8,686 nt of DNA, taken from contig NZ_ALEE01000474.1 in NCBI RefSeq assembly GCF_000282995.1, positions 1 through 8,686 on the forward strand, read 5' to 3'. Of the stretch, positions 1 through 6,184 are shown in pieces; the first letter of the stretch is position 1, and every line of letters begins with the position of its first letter. Origin of the DNA: Melaminivora alkalimesophila (GTDB taxonomy: Bacteria > Pseudomonadota > Gammaproteobacteria > Burkholderiales > Burkholderiaceae_C). The notes below the pieces were generated by a model. It did no database searches. It had not been told where the DNA came from and saw nothing but the letters and a program-made list of their open reading frames with translations. The position numbers and the translations under genes are program-made.

Positions 1-2
1 CC

Positions 3-254
3 GCCGACGAGACCGCCGGCAAGCCGCATCCCCTGATGCTGCAGGAGCTGATGGCCGAGTTCGACGTGGCGCCGCAGCGCACGCTGATGATCGGCGACAC
101 CACGCACGACCTGGAGATGGCGCGCGCCGCCGGGTGCGCTAGCGTGGGCGTGGGCTACGGCGCGCACAGCACGCGGGGCTTTGCCGAGCTGGGGCCCTTG
201 TGCGTGGCGCATTCGGTACAGGAACTGCACCAGTGGCTGGAAGGAAACGCCTGA
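3..254 (+). CDS. HAD-family hydrolase (phosphoglycolate phosphatase-like), 3' part only
   Basis: This is the C-terminal 83 residues of a haloacid dehalogenase superfamily phosphatase; the reading frame is open to the left edge, so the start and the nucleophile motif (DxD) lie outside the window. Visible are the KPHP segment (residues 7-10 of the fragment), which carries the motif III lysine, and the motif IV acidic loop GDTTHD (Asp32 and Asp36 of the fragment), which binds Mg2+. A Gly-rich strand (VGVGYG) typical of the end of the Rossmann-like core follows. The family hydrolyses small phosphate esters in the cytoplasm; the substrate cannot be told from this part. The pattern resembles the Gph/HAD-IA group often annotated beside rluC in Burkholderiales. 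The stop codon shares one base with the next start (TGATG), which indicates a common transcript. An ATG at 36 is internal to the domain, not the true start. Confidence 0.88.
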   Translation, partial: ADETAGKPHPLMLQELMAEFDVAPQRTLMIGDTTHDLEMARAAGCASVGVGYGAHSTRGFAELGPLCVAHSVQELHQWLEGNA

Positions 255-640
255 TGCCCGGCCCCGCCGCCCCCGACACGGAGCGCATCTACCTGTGCGC
301 CAGCGGCGAGCTCGTCGATGGCGGGCCGGCCGTTGCCTTCGACGTGGCCTACACCGGCGAGCGCCTGCGCGCCTTCGCGATCCGCTACCGGGGCCGGGTG
401 CACGCCTACCTCAACCGCTGCACCCACGTGCCCATGGAGATGGACTGGCAGGAGGGGCGTTTCTTCGACGACACCGGCCGCTGGCTGTTGTGCGCGACGC
501 ACGGCGCGAGCTACGAGCCCGACACCGGCGCCTGCGCCTCCGGTCCCTGCCGCGGCAGCCTGGTGCGCGTGGAGCTGAGCGAAGAGGGCGGCGCCGTGCA
601 CTGGCATACTGCGCCCCTGCTGCAACCGCTGGCCTCGTGA
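254..640 (+). CDS. Small Rieske [2Fe-2S] domain protein
   Basis: This 128-residue protein is essentially a single Rieske domain, which binds a 2Fe-2S cluster for electron transfer. The ligands appear to be Cys56 and His58 (CTH) and Cys80 and His83 (CATH), with the second motif running into GASYEPDTGAC. The gap between the two ligand pairs is 21 residues, longer than the 15-17 usual in classical Rieske proteins. There is no signal peptide, membrane segment or oxygenase catalytic domain, so a soluble cytoplasmic ferredoxin-like role is likely, but the partner is unknown. The start at 254 is chosen because AAGGA at 241-245 is a good ribosome-binding site and the ATG overlaps the preceding stop by one base. 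An in-frame upstream start would lie inside the previous gene. Co-transcription with the HAD phosphatase is likely; a functional link is not shown. Confidence 0.9.
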   Translation: MPGPAAPDTERIYLCASGELVDGGPAVAFDVAYTGERLRAFAIRYRGRVHAYLNRCTHVPMEMDWQEGRFFDDTGRWLLCATHGASYEPDTGACASGPCRGSLVRVELSEEGGAVHWHTAPLLQPLAS

Positions 641-649
641 GCCGAGGCC
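631..649 (+). other. Short inverted repeat at the end of the Rieske gene
   Basis: A perfect 6-bp inverted repeat, GGCCTC (631-636) and GAGGCC (644-649), has a 7-nt loop that contains the Rieske stop codon. There is no T-tract after it, so it is a poor intrinsic terminator. It may be a weak mRNA hairpin before sppA, or chance in GC-rich DNA. Confidence 0.3.
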
Positions 650-665
650 TCAACCCCCCGACACC

Positions 666-1715
666 ATGACCGAGCCCACCCCCTCCCGCCCCGACGGTTC
701 GCAGCCCGACCGACCCGCTCCGCCCGACCTGTGGGGGGCAGCGGCCGACCCCGGCAAGACCCGCCCCGCGCGCGGCGCCCAATCCCCCGGATGGGAGCGC
801 GAGGTGCTGGAAAAGCTGGTGCTCGGCACCCTCGCCGAACAGCGCGCGGCGCGCCGTTGGCGCATCTTCTGGCGCTTCGCCTGGATCTTGCTCGTCGGCG
901 CCCTCGTCTGGACCGTCGCCTCGCGCGACATCGCCGGAGCCGCCAAGAGCACGCCCCACACCGCGGTGGTCGACATCAAGGGCGAGATCGCTGCCGGCAA
1001 CGAGGCCAGCGCCGAATTCGTCGTGGCCGCCATGCGCAGCGCCTTCGAGGATGCGGGCTCGCAGGCGGTGGTGCTGCTCATCAACTCGCCCGGCGGCAGC
1101 CCGGTGCAGGCGGGCATCATCAACGACGAGATCGTGCGCCTGAAGGCCAAGCACGGCAAGCCGGTGTACGCCGTGGTCGAGGAAACCTGCGCCTCGGCCG
1201 CCTACTACATCGCCGCTGCCGCCGACGACATCTTCGTGGACAAGGCGAGCATCGTCGGCAGCATCGGCGTGCTGATGGACGGCTTCGGCTTCACCGGCAC
1301 CATGGACAAGCTGGGCGTGGAGCGCCGCCTCATCACCTCCGGCGAGAACAAGGGCTTCCTCGACCCCTTCAGCCCCATGAGCGAGCGCCAGCGCGAGTAC
1401 GCCCAGGCGATGCTCGACCAGATCCACGCGCAGTTCATCGCCGTGGTGCGGGCCGGGCGCGGCGAACGCCTGAAGGACACGCCCGAGACCTTCAGCGGCC
1501 TGTTCTGGACCGGTCAGCAGGCGGTGGAACTGGGCCTCGCGGACGGGTTGGGCAACCTGGACTACGTGGCGCGCGAGGTGGTCAAGGCCGAGGAGGTCAT
1601 CGACTACACGCGCCGCGACAACGTGGCCGAGCGCCTGGCGCGCAAGTTCGGCGCGGCAGTGGGCGCGGGCGCCATGAAGGCGATGGCGGCGCTGCAGGTG
1701 CCGCAGCTGCGCTGA
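666..1715 (+). CDS. sppA: S49 family signal peptide peptidase (SppA type), membrane-anchored
   Basis: This 349-residue protein belongs to the S49 serine peptidases, which degrade signal peptides left in the inner membrane after secretion. A proline-rich, probably cytoplasmic N-terminus (about 1-60) is followed by one hydrophobic segment (about 66-86), then a ClpP-like protease domain that would face the periplasm. The domain shows the oxyanion-loop signature NSPGGS (140-145), the nucleophile Ser177 in ASAAYY and the general base Lys229 in SGENKG. The Ser-Lys distance of 52 equals that of the Bacillus subtilis SppA dyad (Ser147/Lys199). It is a single-domain short form, not the duplicated 67-kDa E. 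coli form. It begins 25 bp after the Rieske stop and has no strong ribosome-binding site; the start gives a plausible N-terminus but a nearby alternative is possible. It converges with the methyltransferase gene on the other strand. Confidence 0.93.
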   Translation: MTEPTPSRPDGSQPDRPAPPDLWGAAADPGKTRPARGAQSPGWEREVLEKLVLGTLAEQRAARRWRIFWRFAWILLVGALVWTVASRDIAGAAKSTPHTAVVDIKGEIAAGNEASAEFVVAAMRSAFEDAGSQAVVLLINSPGGSPVQAGIINDEIVRLKAKHGKPVYAVVEETCASAAYYIAAAADDIFVDKASIVGSIGVLMDGFGFTGTMDKLGVERRLITSGENKGFLDPFSPMSERQREYAQAMLDQIHAQFIAVVRAGRGERLKDTPETFSGLFWTGQQAVELGLADGLGNLDYVAREVVKAEEVIDYTRRDNVAERLARKFGAAVGAGAMKAMAALQVPQLR

Positions 1716-1730
1716 GCGCGCCGCGCGGGC

Positions 1731-2513
1731 TCACGCTCCGATGGCGAACACCGCCGGCACCTGCCGGTCGGGCGGCTGCGCATCCGCCCGCCAGTGCTGC
1801 ACGCGCCGGCTCTGCACCCGGGCCTGCGCCAGCGTCAGGCCCTGCGCCACCGCCAGGCGCGTGTCGGGCCGCAGCTGCTCCAGCAGGGCCTGCCACAGCG
1901 CCGGATTGCGGTAGGGTGTCTCGATGAACAGCTGGCTCTGCCCGGTGCGCAGCGCCAGCGCCTCGAGTTCGCGGATGCGCTGCGCGCGCGCCGCCGCCTC
2001 CTGCGGCAGGTAGCCGACGAAGGCGAAGTTCTGGCCGTTCAGGCCGCTGGCCGCCAGCGCCAGCAGCAGCGACACCGGCCCCACCAGCGGCACCACCCGC
2101 GCGCCTGCGTCGTGCGCGGCGCGCACCACCGAACTGCCCGGATCGGCCACGGCCGGCATCCCGGCCTCACTCGCCAGCCCCATGTCGTGGCCTGCGCGCA
2201 GGGGCGCCAGCAGCGCCGAGGCATCCGCCTGCGCGCTGCCCGGCCCGCCGTGGTCGCCCTTCTTGTGGATGGCGCGCGGCAGCTCGGCGATGTGCTGCTG
2301 CTGCAGGGGCGCGGCCAGCGGGTGCAGGGCCTCGATGCGCTTGAGGTAGGCGCGCAGGCTCTTGGCGTTCTCGCACACCCAGTGGGTCAGCCGCGCCGCC
2401 TGGCGCAGCGTGCCCTCGGGCAGCACTTCGCTCAGGGGCGCCTGCGCGTCGCAGCCGAAATCCAGCGGCGCCGGCACCAGGTAGAGCGTCCCCGGTGGGG
2501 TGTTCGCGCTCAT
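1731..2513 (-). CDS. RsmI-like SAM-dependent methyltransferase (tetrapyrrole methylase fold)
   Basis: This 260-residue protein resembles the COG0313/RsmI branch of the tetrapyrrole (corrin/porphyrin) methylase superfamily. N-terminal GTLYLVPAPLD (8-18) parallels the family's first strand. The segment EAGMPAVADPG (116-126) and PLVGPVS (142-148), followed by ASGLNGQ and FAFVGYLP (163-170), form the SAM-binding core, and FIETPYRN (196-203) matches the last conserved block. The AEDTR-like motif of true RsmI (16S rRNA C1402 ribose 2'-O-methyltransferase) is replaced here by ENAKS (48-52), so this is probably a separate subfamily rather than RsmI itself. The substrate is unknown; RNA is a guess from homology. 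Its ATG overlaps the maf stop (ATGA at 2513-2510), so it is translated with maf. There is no independent ribosome-binding site. The product is cytoplasmic, with no signal peptide. Confidence 0.88.
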   Translation of the reverse strand: MSANTPPGTLYLVPAPLDFGCDAQAPLSEVLPEGTLRQAARLTHWVCENAKSLRAYLKRIEALHPLAAPLQQQHIAELPRAIHKKGDHGGPGSAQADASALLAPLRAGHDMGLASEAGMPAVADPGSSVVRAAHDAGARVVPLVGPVSLLLALAASGLNGQNFAFVGYLPQEAAARAQRIRELEALALRTGQSQLFIETPYRNPALWQALLEQLRPDTRLAVAQGLTLAQARVQSRRVQHWRADAQPPDRQVPAVFAIGA

Positions 2514-3115
2514 GGCAGCGTCAGCCCGGCCGCGCGCAGCAGCCGGCAGGTGCCGATCAGCGGCAGCCCGATGAGCGCCGTCGGGTCGTCGCTGTCGATG
2601 GATTCCAGCAAGCTGATGCCCAGCCCCTCGCTCTTGGCGCTGCCGGCGCAGTCGTAGGGCTGCTCGGCGCGCAGGTAACGCTCGATCTCCGCGTCAGAGA
2701 GGTCGCGAAAGCGCACGCGCACCGGCGCCAGCTCCACCTGCTCGAAACCGATCCCGGCACACACCACCGCCACCGCCGTGTGGAACAGCACCACCTGCCC
2801 GCGCATGCGCTTCAGTTGCGCGGTGGCGCGCACGTGGTCGCCCGGCTTGCCCAGGGGCTCGCCGCCGAGGTCGGCCACCTGGTCCGAGCCGATGACCAGC
2901 GCCTCGGGCCGGCGCTGCGCGACGTCGCGCGCCTTGGCCAGCGCCAGGCGCCGTGCCAGCTCCCGCGGCGCCTCGCCCGGCCGGGGCGCCTCGTCCACCT
3001 CGGGCGCAGCAGTCTCAAAGGGCAGGCCCAGGCGCTCCAGCAGCTCGCGCCGGTAGCGCGAGGTGGAACCCAGGACCAGGGGGCGGGGCAGGGGGGGCGG
3101 GATCGGCGTCGGCAT
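2510..3115 (-). CDS. maf: Maf family nucleotide pyrophosphatase (YceF-like)
   Basis: This 201-residue Maf/HAM1-fold enzyme hydrolyses non-canonical or excess nucleoside triphosphates to monophosphate and pyrophosphate. Visible family blocks are LGSTSRYRRELL (15-26, phosphate-binding loop), EVDE (39-42), ALAKA (58-62), the catalytic GSDQV (76-80, Asp78) and GKP (89-91). A C-terminal block, YDCAGSAKSEG followed by ESIDSDDPTALIGLPL, matches the YceF branch, known for 7-methyl-GTP pyrophosphatase activity, rather than the YhdE dTTP/UTP branch. Position supports this: in E. coli yceF is likewise divergent from yceD-rpmF-plsX. The start at 3115 places the phosphate-binding loop about 15 residues in; a short Pro-rich extension precedes it, so a slightly later start cannot be excluded. 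A weak AAGAG lies about 9 nt upstream. It shares a 26-bp divergent gap with yceD and overlaps the downstream methyltransferase gene. Confidence 0.93.
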   Translation of the reverse strand: MPTPIPPPLPRPLVLGSTSRYRRELLERLGLPFETAAPEVDEAPRPGEAPRELARRLALAKARDVAQRRPEALVIGSDQVADLGGEPLGKPGDHVRATAQLKRMRGQVVLFHTAVAVVCAGIGFEQVELAPVRVRFRDLSDAEIERYLRAEQPYDCAGSAKSEGLGISLLESIDSDDPTALIGLPLIGTCRLLRAAGLTLP

Positions 3116-3134
3116 CGCGCGATTCTCTTACACT
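3114..3134. promoter_or_regulatory. Divergent maf/yceD promoter gap with palindrome
   Basis: The 26-bp gap between two divergent start codons must hold or adjoin both promoters. A perfect 10-bp palindrome, ATCGCGCGAT, spans 3114-3123 and touches the maf start codon. For yceD, TACACT (3129-3134) matches the -10 consensus at 4 of 6 positions and ends only 7 bp before the ATG; no good -35 is seen. On the minus strand, GAGAAT (3127-3122) is a comparable -10 with a weak TTGGGC 16 bp further upstream. The assignments are tentative. Confidence 0.35.
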
Positions 3135-3141
3135 GCCCACC

Positions 3142-3687
3142 ATGCCCAAGGAACACTCCCCAGACCGGCTGGACGTCAAGGCCTTCGCGCAGGCCGGGGG
3201 CCACCTGTCCGGCCACGACACCCTGCTGCGCTACCAGCGCCTGGCCGAGGAGGCGCAGGGCCTGCACCCAGACCTGCGCGTGGACTGGAGCGCCGATGGC
3301 CAGATCCGCACCACACACGGCATCGGCGGCCAGATCTGGTTGCGCCTGAAGGCCCAGGCCACCGTGCCGCTCACCTGCCAGCGCTGCCTGCAGCCGGTGG
3401 ACGTGCCGCTGTCGGTCGAGCGGGAATTTCGCTTCGTCGCCGACGAGGCGACGGCCGAGGCGCTGGACGCCGACAGCGAGGAAGACCTGCTGGTCCTGAG
3501 CCGCGACTTCAACCTGCGCGAGCTGATCGAGGACGAGCTGATCATGGCGCTGCCCCTGGTGCCGCTGCACGAGAGCTGCCCCGTGGATGTGCCGATGGCC
3601 TCGAGCGACGAGGACTTCGAGGCGGCCAGCGCCGAGGTCCCCAACCCCTTCGCGGCGCTCGCGGGCCTGGGCAAGAAGACCGGATGA
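3142..3687 (+). CDS. yceD: YceD (DUF177) family protein, 23S rRNA accumulation
   Basis: This 181-residue YceD/DUF177 protein is close to the 173 residues of E. coli YceD, which is linked to synthesis or stability of 23S rRNA. The signature CQRCLQP (Cys79, Cys82) is present, followed by an acidic stretch (about 101-115), then DELIMALPLVPLH (131-143) with Cys146 and the conserved NPFAALA-like tail (168-174). The CxxC plus a later Cys could bind metal, but this is not established. The start at 3142 is chosen because residues from MPKEH onward align with the family, while an upstream in-frame extension would run through maf. No Shine-Dalgarno sequence precedes the ATG (the bases are CTGCCCACC), which, with a -10-like hexamer just upstream, raises the possibility of a leaderless message. 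It precedes rpmF by 125 bp, as in many proteobacteria. Confidence 0.93.
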   Translation: MPKEHSPDRLDVKAFAQAGGHLSGHDTLLRYQRLAEEAQGLHPDLRVDWSADGQIRTTHGIGGQIWLRLKAQATVPLTCQRCLQPVDVPLSVEREFRFVADEATAEALDADSEEDLLVLSRDFNLRELIEDELIMALPLVPLHESCPVDVPMASSDEDFEAASAEVPNPFAALAGLGKKTG

Positions 3688-3717
3688 CCGAGGCGCCTCG
3701 CCCCTTGGCGGGCATCC

Positions 3718-3732
3718 GCTATAATGGCGGGC
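3718..3732 (+). promoter_or_regulatory. Promoter for rpmF (perfect TATAAT -10)
   Basis: A perfect TATAAT occurs at 3720-3725 in an otherwise GC-rich gap. No recognisable -35 lies 16-18 bp upstream (that stretch reads roughly CTCGCC). The bases after the -10 are GGCGGGC, a very GC-rich discriminator, which in E. coli is a mark of growth-rate and ppGpp-controlled promoters. Transcription would start near 3732, giving an rpmF leader of about 80 nt. The TTGGCG at 3705-3710 is too close to act as its -35. Confidence 0.65.
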
Positions 3733-3746
3733 TTCGCGCGAAACCC
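3729..3746 (+). promoter_or_regulatory. Palindrome at the rpmF transcription start
   Basis: TTCGCGCGAA (3733-3742) is a perfect 10-bp palindrome directly at or after the predicted start. It is flanked by GGG (3729-3731) and CCC (3744-3746), so a hairpin with one C/A mismatch is also possible. It could be an operator or a 5'-end RNA hairpin. Its core TCGCGCGA also occurs in the maf/yceD gap. Confidence 0.4.
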
Positions 3747-3812
3747 CTCGTGTCTTCAATGGGCTGATCGCGTTCTCATCCATCCAAACCCCTTCAAGCC
3801 CAGGAGCCGACC

Positions 3813-3995
3813 ATGGCTGTTCAGCAAAACAAGAAGTCCCCTTCCAAGCGCGGCATGCACCGCTCGCACAACGCCCTCGACACGCCCGGCATCGCCGTCG
3901 AGCCGACCACTGGCGAGACGCACCTGCGCCACCACATCAGCCCCAACGGCTACTACCGTGGGCGCCAGGTGATCAAGAGCAAGAGCGAAGACTGA
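3813..3995 (+). CDS. rpmF: 50S ribosomal protein L32
   Basis: This 60-residue protein is a clear bL32: it begins [19 protein letters not shown] and ends with HLRHHI...GYYRGRQVI, matching E. coli L32 closely over its length. bL32 is a small basic protein of the large ribosomal subunit near the peptide exit tunnel. There are no cysteines, so this is the zinc-independent form. A good ribosome-binding site, AGGAG (3802-3806), lies 6 nt before the ATG. It has its own promoter signal upstream and a strong terminator downstream (4026-4068), so much of its mRNA may be a short monocistronic or yceD-rpmF transcript. Placement between yceD and plsX is conserved in proteobacteria. Confidence 0.98.
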   Translation: MAVQQNKKSPSKRGMHRSHNALDTPGIAVEPTTGETHLRHHISPNGYYRGRQVIKSKSED

Positions 3996-4025
3996 GCGCG
4001 CGCCCCGCACCGCGCTGTTTTCCGC

Positions 4026-4068
4026 AAGGCCCGCGGCTACGAATTCCGTAGCGCGGGCCTTTGTCGTT
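4026..4068 (+). terminator. Strong intrinsic terminator/attenuator between rpmF and plsX
   Basis: The left arm is AAGGCCCGC (4026-4034), a bulged G, then GCTACG (4036-4041). The loop is AATTC (4042-4046). The right arm is CGTAGC and GCGGGCCTT (4047-4061). That is 15 paired bases with one bulge. A TTT run (4060-4062) and a moderately T-rich TTGTCGTT follow. The structure is far stronger than any other hairpin in the window. It should end most rpmF transcripts, leaving plsX to read-through or its own promoter. Confidence 0.85.
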
Positions 4069-4074
4069 GGGGGC

Positions 4075-4096
4075 TGCCAAAATGGCGGCCCCATTT
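4075..4096 (+). promoter_or_regulatory. Candidate plsX promoter with inverted repeat
   Basis: Just after the terminator, TGCCAAAAT (4075-4083) reads as an extended -10 (TG, one base, CAAAAT; 4 of 6 to consensus). The bases after it are GGCGG, as at the rpmF promoter. An inverted repeat, AAATGG (4080-4085) and CCATTT (4091-4096) with a 5-nt spacer, covers the -10 and the predicted start, and might be an operator. No -35 is seen. A pyrimidine-rich stretch (4094-4116) follows. Confidence 0.4.
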
Positions 4097-4114
4097 CCTG
4101 TCCTTTTCTTCCGT

Positions 4115-4127
4115 CCGCTTCGAGCGG
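4115..4127 (+). other. Small hairpin in the plsX leader
   Basis: CCGCT (4115-4119) and AGCGG (4123-4127) with loop TCG form a 5-bp hairpin 17 nt before the plsX start codon. It may affect ribosome access, since no Shine-Dalgarno sequence is present. Confidence 0.3.
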
Positions 4128-4144
4128 CTCCAAGCAACCCGCCG

Positions 4145-5200
4145 ATGATCACACTGGCTGTCGACTGCATGGGGGGCGACCACGGCCCCGACGTCACGCT
4201 CGCCGCGTGCCGCCAGTTCCTGAACCACCACCCCGAGGCCCGGCTGCTGCTGGTCGGGCGCCCCGAGCGCCTGCAGGGCTTCGCCCACGAGCGCGCCGAG
4301 GTCGTGCCGGCGTCCGAGGTGGTGGGCATGGACGAGCCCGTGGAGGCGGCGCTGCGGCGCAAGAAGGATTCCTCCATGCGCGTCGCCATCCTCCAGGTCA
4401 AGGAGGGGCGCGCCCAGGCGGCCGTGTCGGCGGGCAACACCGGCGCGCTGATGGCGATCGCGCGCTACCTGCTCAAGACGCTCGACGGCATCGACCGCCC
4501 GGCCATCGCCACGCAGATCCCGAACATGCGCGGCGGCGCCACCACGGTGCTCGACCTGGGCGCGAACGTCGATTGCACGGCCGAGCACCTGCTGCAGTTC
4601 GCCATCATGGGCTCGGCCCTGGTCTCGGTGCTCAACGACGACCCGCAGCCCCGGGTGGGCCTGCTCAACGTCGGCGAGGAAGCCATCAAGGGCAGCGAGG
4701 AGATCAAGCGCGCCGGGGAGCTGCTGCGCGCCGCGGCCGCGCGTGGCGATATCTGCTTCCATGGCAACGTCGAGGGCAACGACATCTTCAAGGGCGCAGC
4801 CGACATCGTGGTCTGCGACGGCTTCGTCGGCAACGTGGCGCTCAAGACCATCGAGGGTCTGGCGTCGATGATCGGTGGCTTCCTGAAGGAAGAGTTCTCG
4901 CGCAACCTCCTGACGCGCGCAGCTGCCGTGGTGTCCTACCCGGTGCTGGCGGCGCTCAAGCGGCGCATGGACCATCGCCGCTACAACGGTGCGGCGCTGC
5001 TCGGTCTGCGCGGCCTGGTCTTCAAGAGCCACGGCTCGGCCGATGCGCTGGCCTTCGAGCAGGCGCTCAACCGCGCGTATGATGCGGCCCGCAACAACCT
5101 GCTCGAGCGTGTGCGCACGCGGGTCGCGCATGCGGCGGTGCTGCCTGCGGCCCCCGACATGGCCAGCGTTCCGGGCGCGACACCGCCGTCCCCGCATTGA
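4145..5200 (+). CDS. plsX: Phosphate acyltransferase PlsX
   Basis: This 351-residue enzyme makes acyl-phosphate from acyl-ACP and phosphate; PlsY then uses the acyl-phosphate to acylate glycerol-3-phosphate at the start of phospholipid synthesis. PlsX is a peripheral cytoplasmic enzyme that acts at the membrane. The N-terminal DCMGGDHGP (7-15), SAGNTGALM (95-103), the DLGANVDC block (137-144), GNVEGNDIF (207-215), CDGFVGN (224-230) and [11 protein letters not shown] (280-290) are family hallmarks. The start at 4145 is chosen because the family begins a few residues before DxMGGD. The in-frame TTG at 4061 lies within the terminator and adds an unsupported N-terminus. No clear ribosome-binding site precedes the ATG. 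The last about 25 residues are an Ala/Pro-rich tail not needed by the core. The stop overlaps the fabH start by one base. Confidence 0.96.
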   Translation: MITLAVDCMGGDHGPDVTLAACRQFLNHHPEARLLLVGRPERLQGFAHERAEVVPASEVVGMDEPVEAALRRKKDSSMRVAILQVKEGRAQAAVSAGNTGALMAIARYLLKTLDGIDRPAIATQIPNMRGGATTVLDLGANVDCTAEHLLQFAIMGSALVSVLNDDPQPRVGLLNVGEEAIKGSEEIKRAGELLRAAAARGDICFHGNVEGNDIFKGAADIVVCDGFVGNVALKTIEGLASMIGGFLKEEFSRNLLTRAAAVVSYPVLAALKRRMDHRRYNGAALLGLRGLVFKSHGSADALAFEQALNRAYDAARNNLLERVRTRVAHAAVLPAAPDMASVPGATPPSPH

Positions 5201-6177
5201 TGACAGCCTATTCCCGTATTGTCGGCACGGGCAGCAGCCTGCCTGCGCGCCGAGTGAGCAACGCCGACCTGGTGGCCCAGCTGGCCGCCGACGGCATCGA
5301 GACTTCCGACGAGTGGATCGTCGAGCGCACCGGCATCCGCGCGCGCCACTTCGCCGAGCGCGACGTGGCCAGCAGCGACCTGGGGCTGGAGGCTTCCCGC
5401 CAGGCGCTGGCCGCGGCCGGCTGCGCGCCGCAGGACATCGACCTGATCATCGTCGCCACGTCCACGCCGGACATGGTCTTTCCCTCCACCGCCTGCATCC
5501 TGCAGCACAAGCTGGGCGCGCACGGCTGCCCGGCCTTCGACGTGCAGGCGGTGTGCAGCGGCTTCGTCTACGCCCTCACGGTGGCCGACGCCATGATCCG
5601 CGCCGGCACCGCGCGGCGCGCGCTGGTGGTGGGATCGGAAGTCTTCAGCCGCATCCTGGACTTCCGCGACCGCACGACCTGCGTGCTGTTCGGCGACGGC
5701 GCCGGTGCGGTGGTGCTGGAAGCGTCCGACGAGCCTGGCATCCTGGCCAGCGACCTGCACGCCGACGGCAGCCACGTGGGCATCCTGTGCGTGCCGGGCA
5801 ACGTCTATGGCGGCCAGGTGCTGGGCAGCCCGCTGCTGACCATGGATGGGCAGGCAGTGTTCAAGCTGGCCGTAGGGGTGCTGGAAAAGGCCGCCCGCGC
5901 CGTGCTCGACAAGGCCGGGCTCACGGAGGCCGACATCGACTGGCTGATCCCGCACCAGGCCAACATCCGCATCATGCAGAGCACGGCGCGCAAGCTGAAG
6001 CTTCCCATGGACAAGGTGGTGGTCACGGTGGACCAGCACGGCAACACCTCGGCCGCCTCCATTCCGCTGGCGCTGGACCACGCGGTGCGCGCCGGCCAGG
6101 TCCGCCCGGGCCAGACGGTGATGCTTGAGGGTGTGGGCGGCGGCTTCACCTGGGGCGCAGTGCTGCTCCGGATGTAA
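5200..6177 (+). CDS. fabH: Beta-ketoacyl-ACP synthase III
   Basis: This 325-residue thiolase-fold enzyme starts fatty acid synthesis by condensing an acyl-CoA primer, usually acetyl-CoA, with malonyl-ACP. The catalytic triad is visible: Cys119 in AVCSGF, His252 in PHQANIRI and Asn282 in HGNTSAAS. The N-terminal [11 protein letters not shown] (36-46), [11 protein letters not shown] (164-174) and C-terminal [10 protein letters not shown] (311-320) are typical of FabH, and the length is normal. The ATG at 5200 overlaps the plsX stop (TGATG) and has no ribosome-binding site of its own, so translation is probably coupled to plsX. A TTG at 5197 in the same frame is a possible alternative start. Primer preference cannot be read reliably from the sequence. 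Confidence 0.97.
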   Translation: MTAYSRIVGTGSSLPARRVSNADLVAQLAADGIETSDEWIVERTGIRARHFAERDVASSDLGLEASRQALAAAGCAPQDIDLIIVATSTPDMVFPSTACILQHKLGAHGCPAFDVQAVCSGFVYALTVADAMIRAGTARRALVVGSEVFSRILDFRDRTTCVLFGDGAGAVVLEASDEPGILASDLHADGSHVGILCVPGNVYGGQVLGSPLLTMDGQAVFKLAVGVLEKAARAVLDKAGLTEADIDWLIPHQANIRIMQSTARKLKLPMDKVVVTVDQHGNTSAASIPLALDHAVRAGQVRPGQTVMLEGVGGGFTWGAVLLRM

Positions 6178-6184
6178 GGGCCCC

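Noticed and set aside
1713..1733. Inverted repeat TGAGC-N11-GCTCA joining the sppA and methyltransferase stop codons as a two-way terminator
   Set aside because: The stem is only 5 bp with an 11-nt loop and has no T-tract on either side. The symmetry arises partly from the two facing stop codons. No convincing terminator is seen in this 15-bp convergent gap.
731..1927. A 398-residue plus-strand frame across sppA and beyond
   Set aside because: It is the +1-shifted shadow of sppA; the product is Arg/Gly/Ala-rich, and it runs into the convergent methyltransferase gene.
2953..3141. N-terminal extension of YceD starting inside maf
   Set aside because: The extra 63 residues are Pro/Ala/Gly/Arg-rich and antisense to maf; family similarity begins at 3142.
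3705..3725. TTGGCG as the -35 partner of the rpmF TATAAT
   Set aside because: The spacer is only 9 bp, far below the 16-18 bp needed by sigma-70 promoters.
4061..4144. N-terminal extension of PlsX from TTG at 4061 or ATG at 4082
   Set aside because: The extension starts inside the terminator, has no ribosome-binding site and adds residues that PlsX proteins lack. The family start fits 4145.
4037..5197. A 386-residue minus-strand frame opposite plsX
   Set aside because: It is antisense to a certain plsX; the His/Arg/Ala-rich product has no domain pattern, and the frame covers the terminator.
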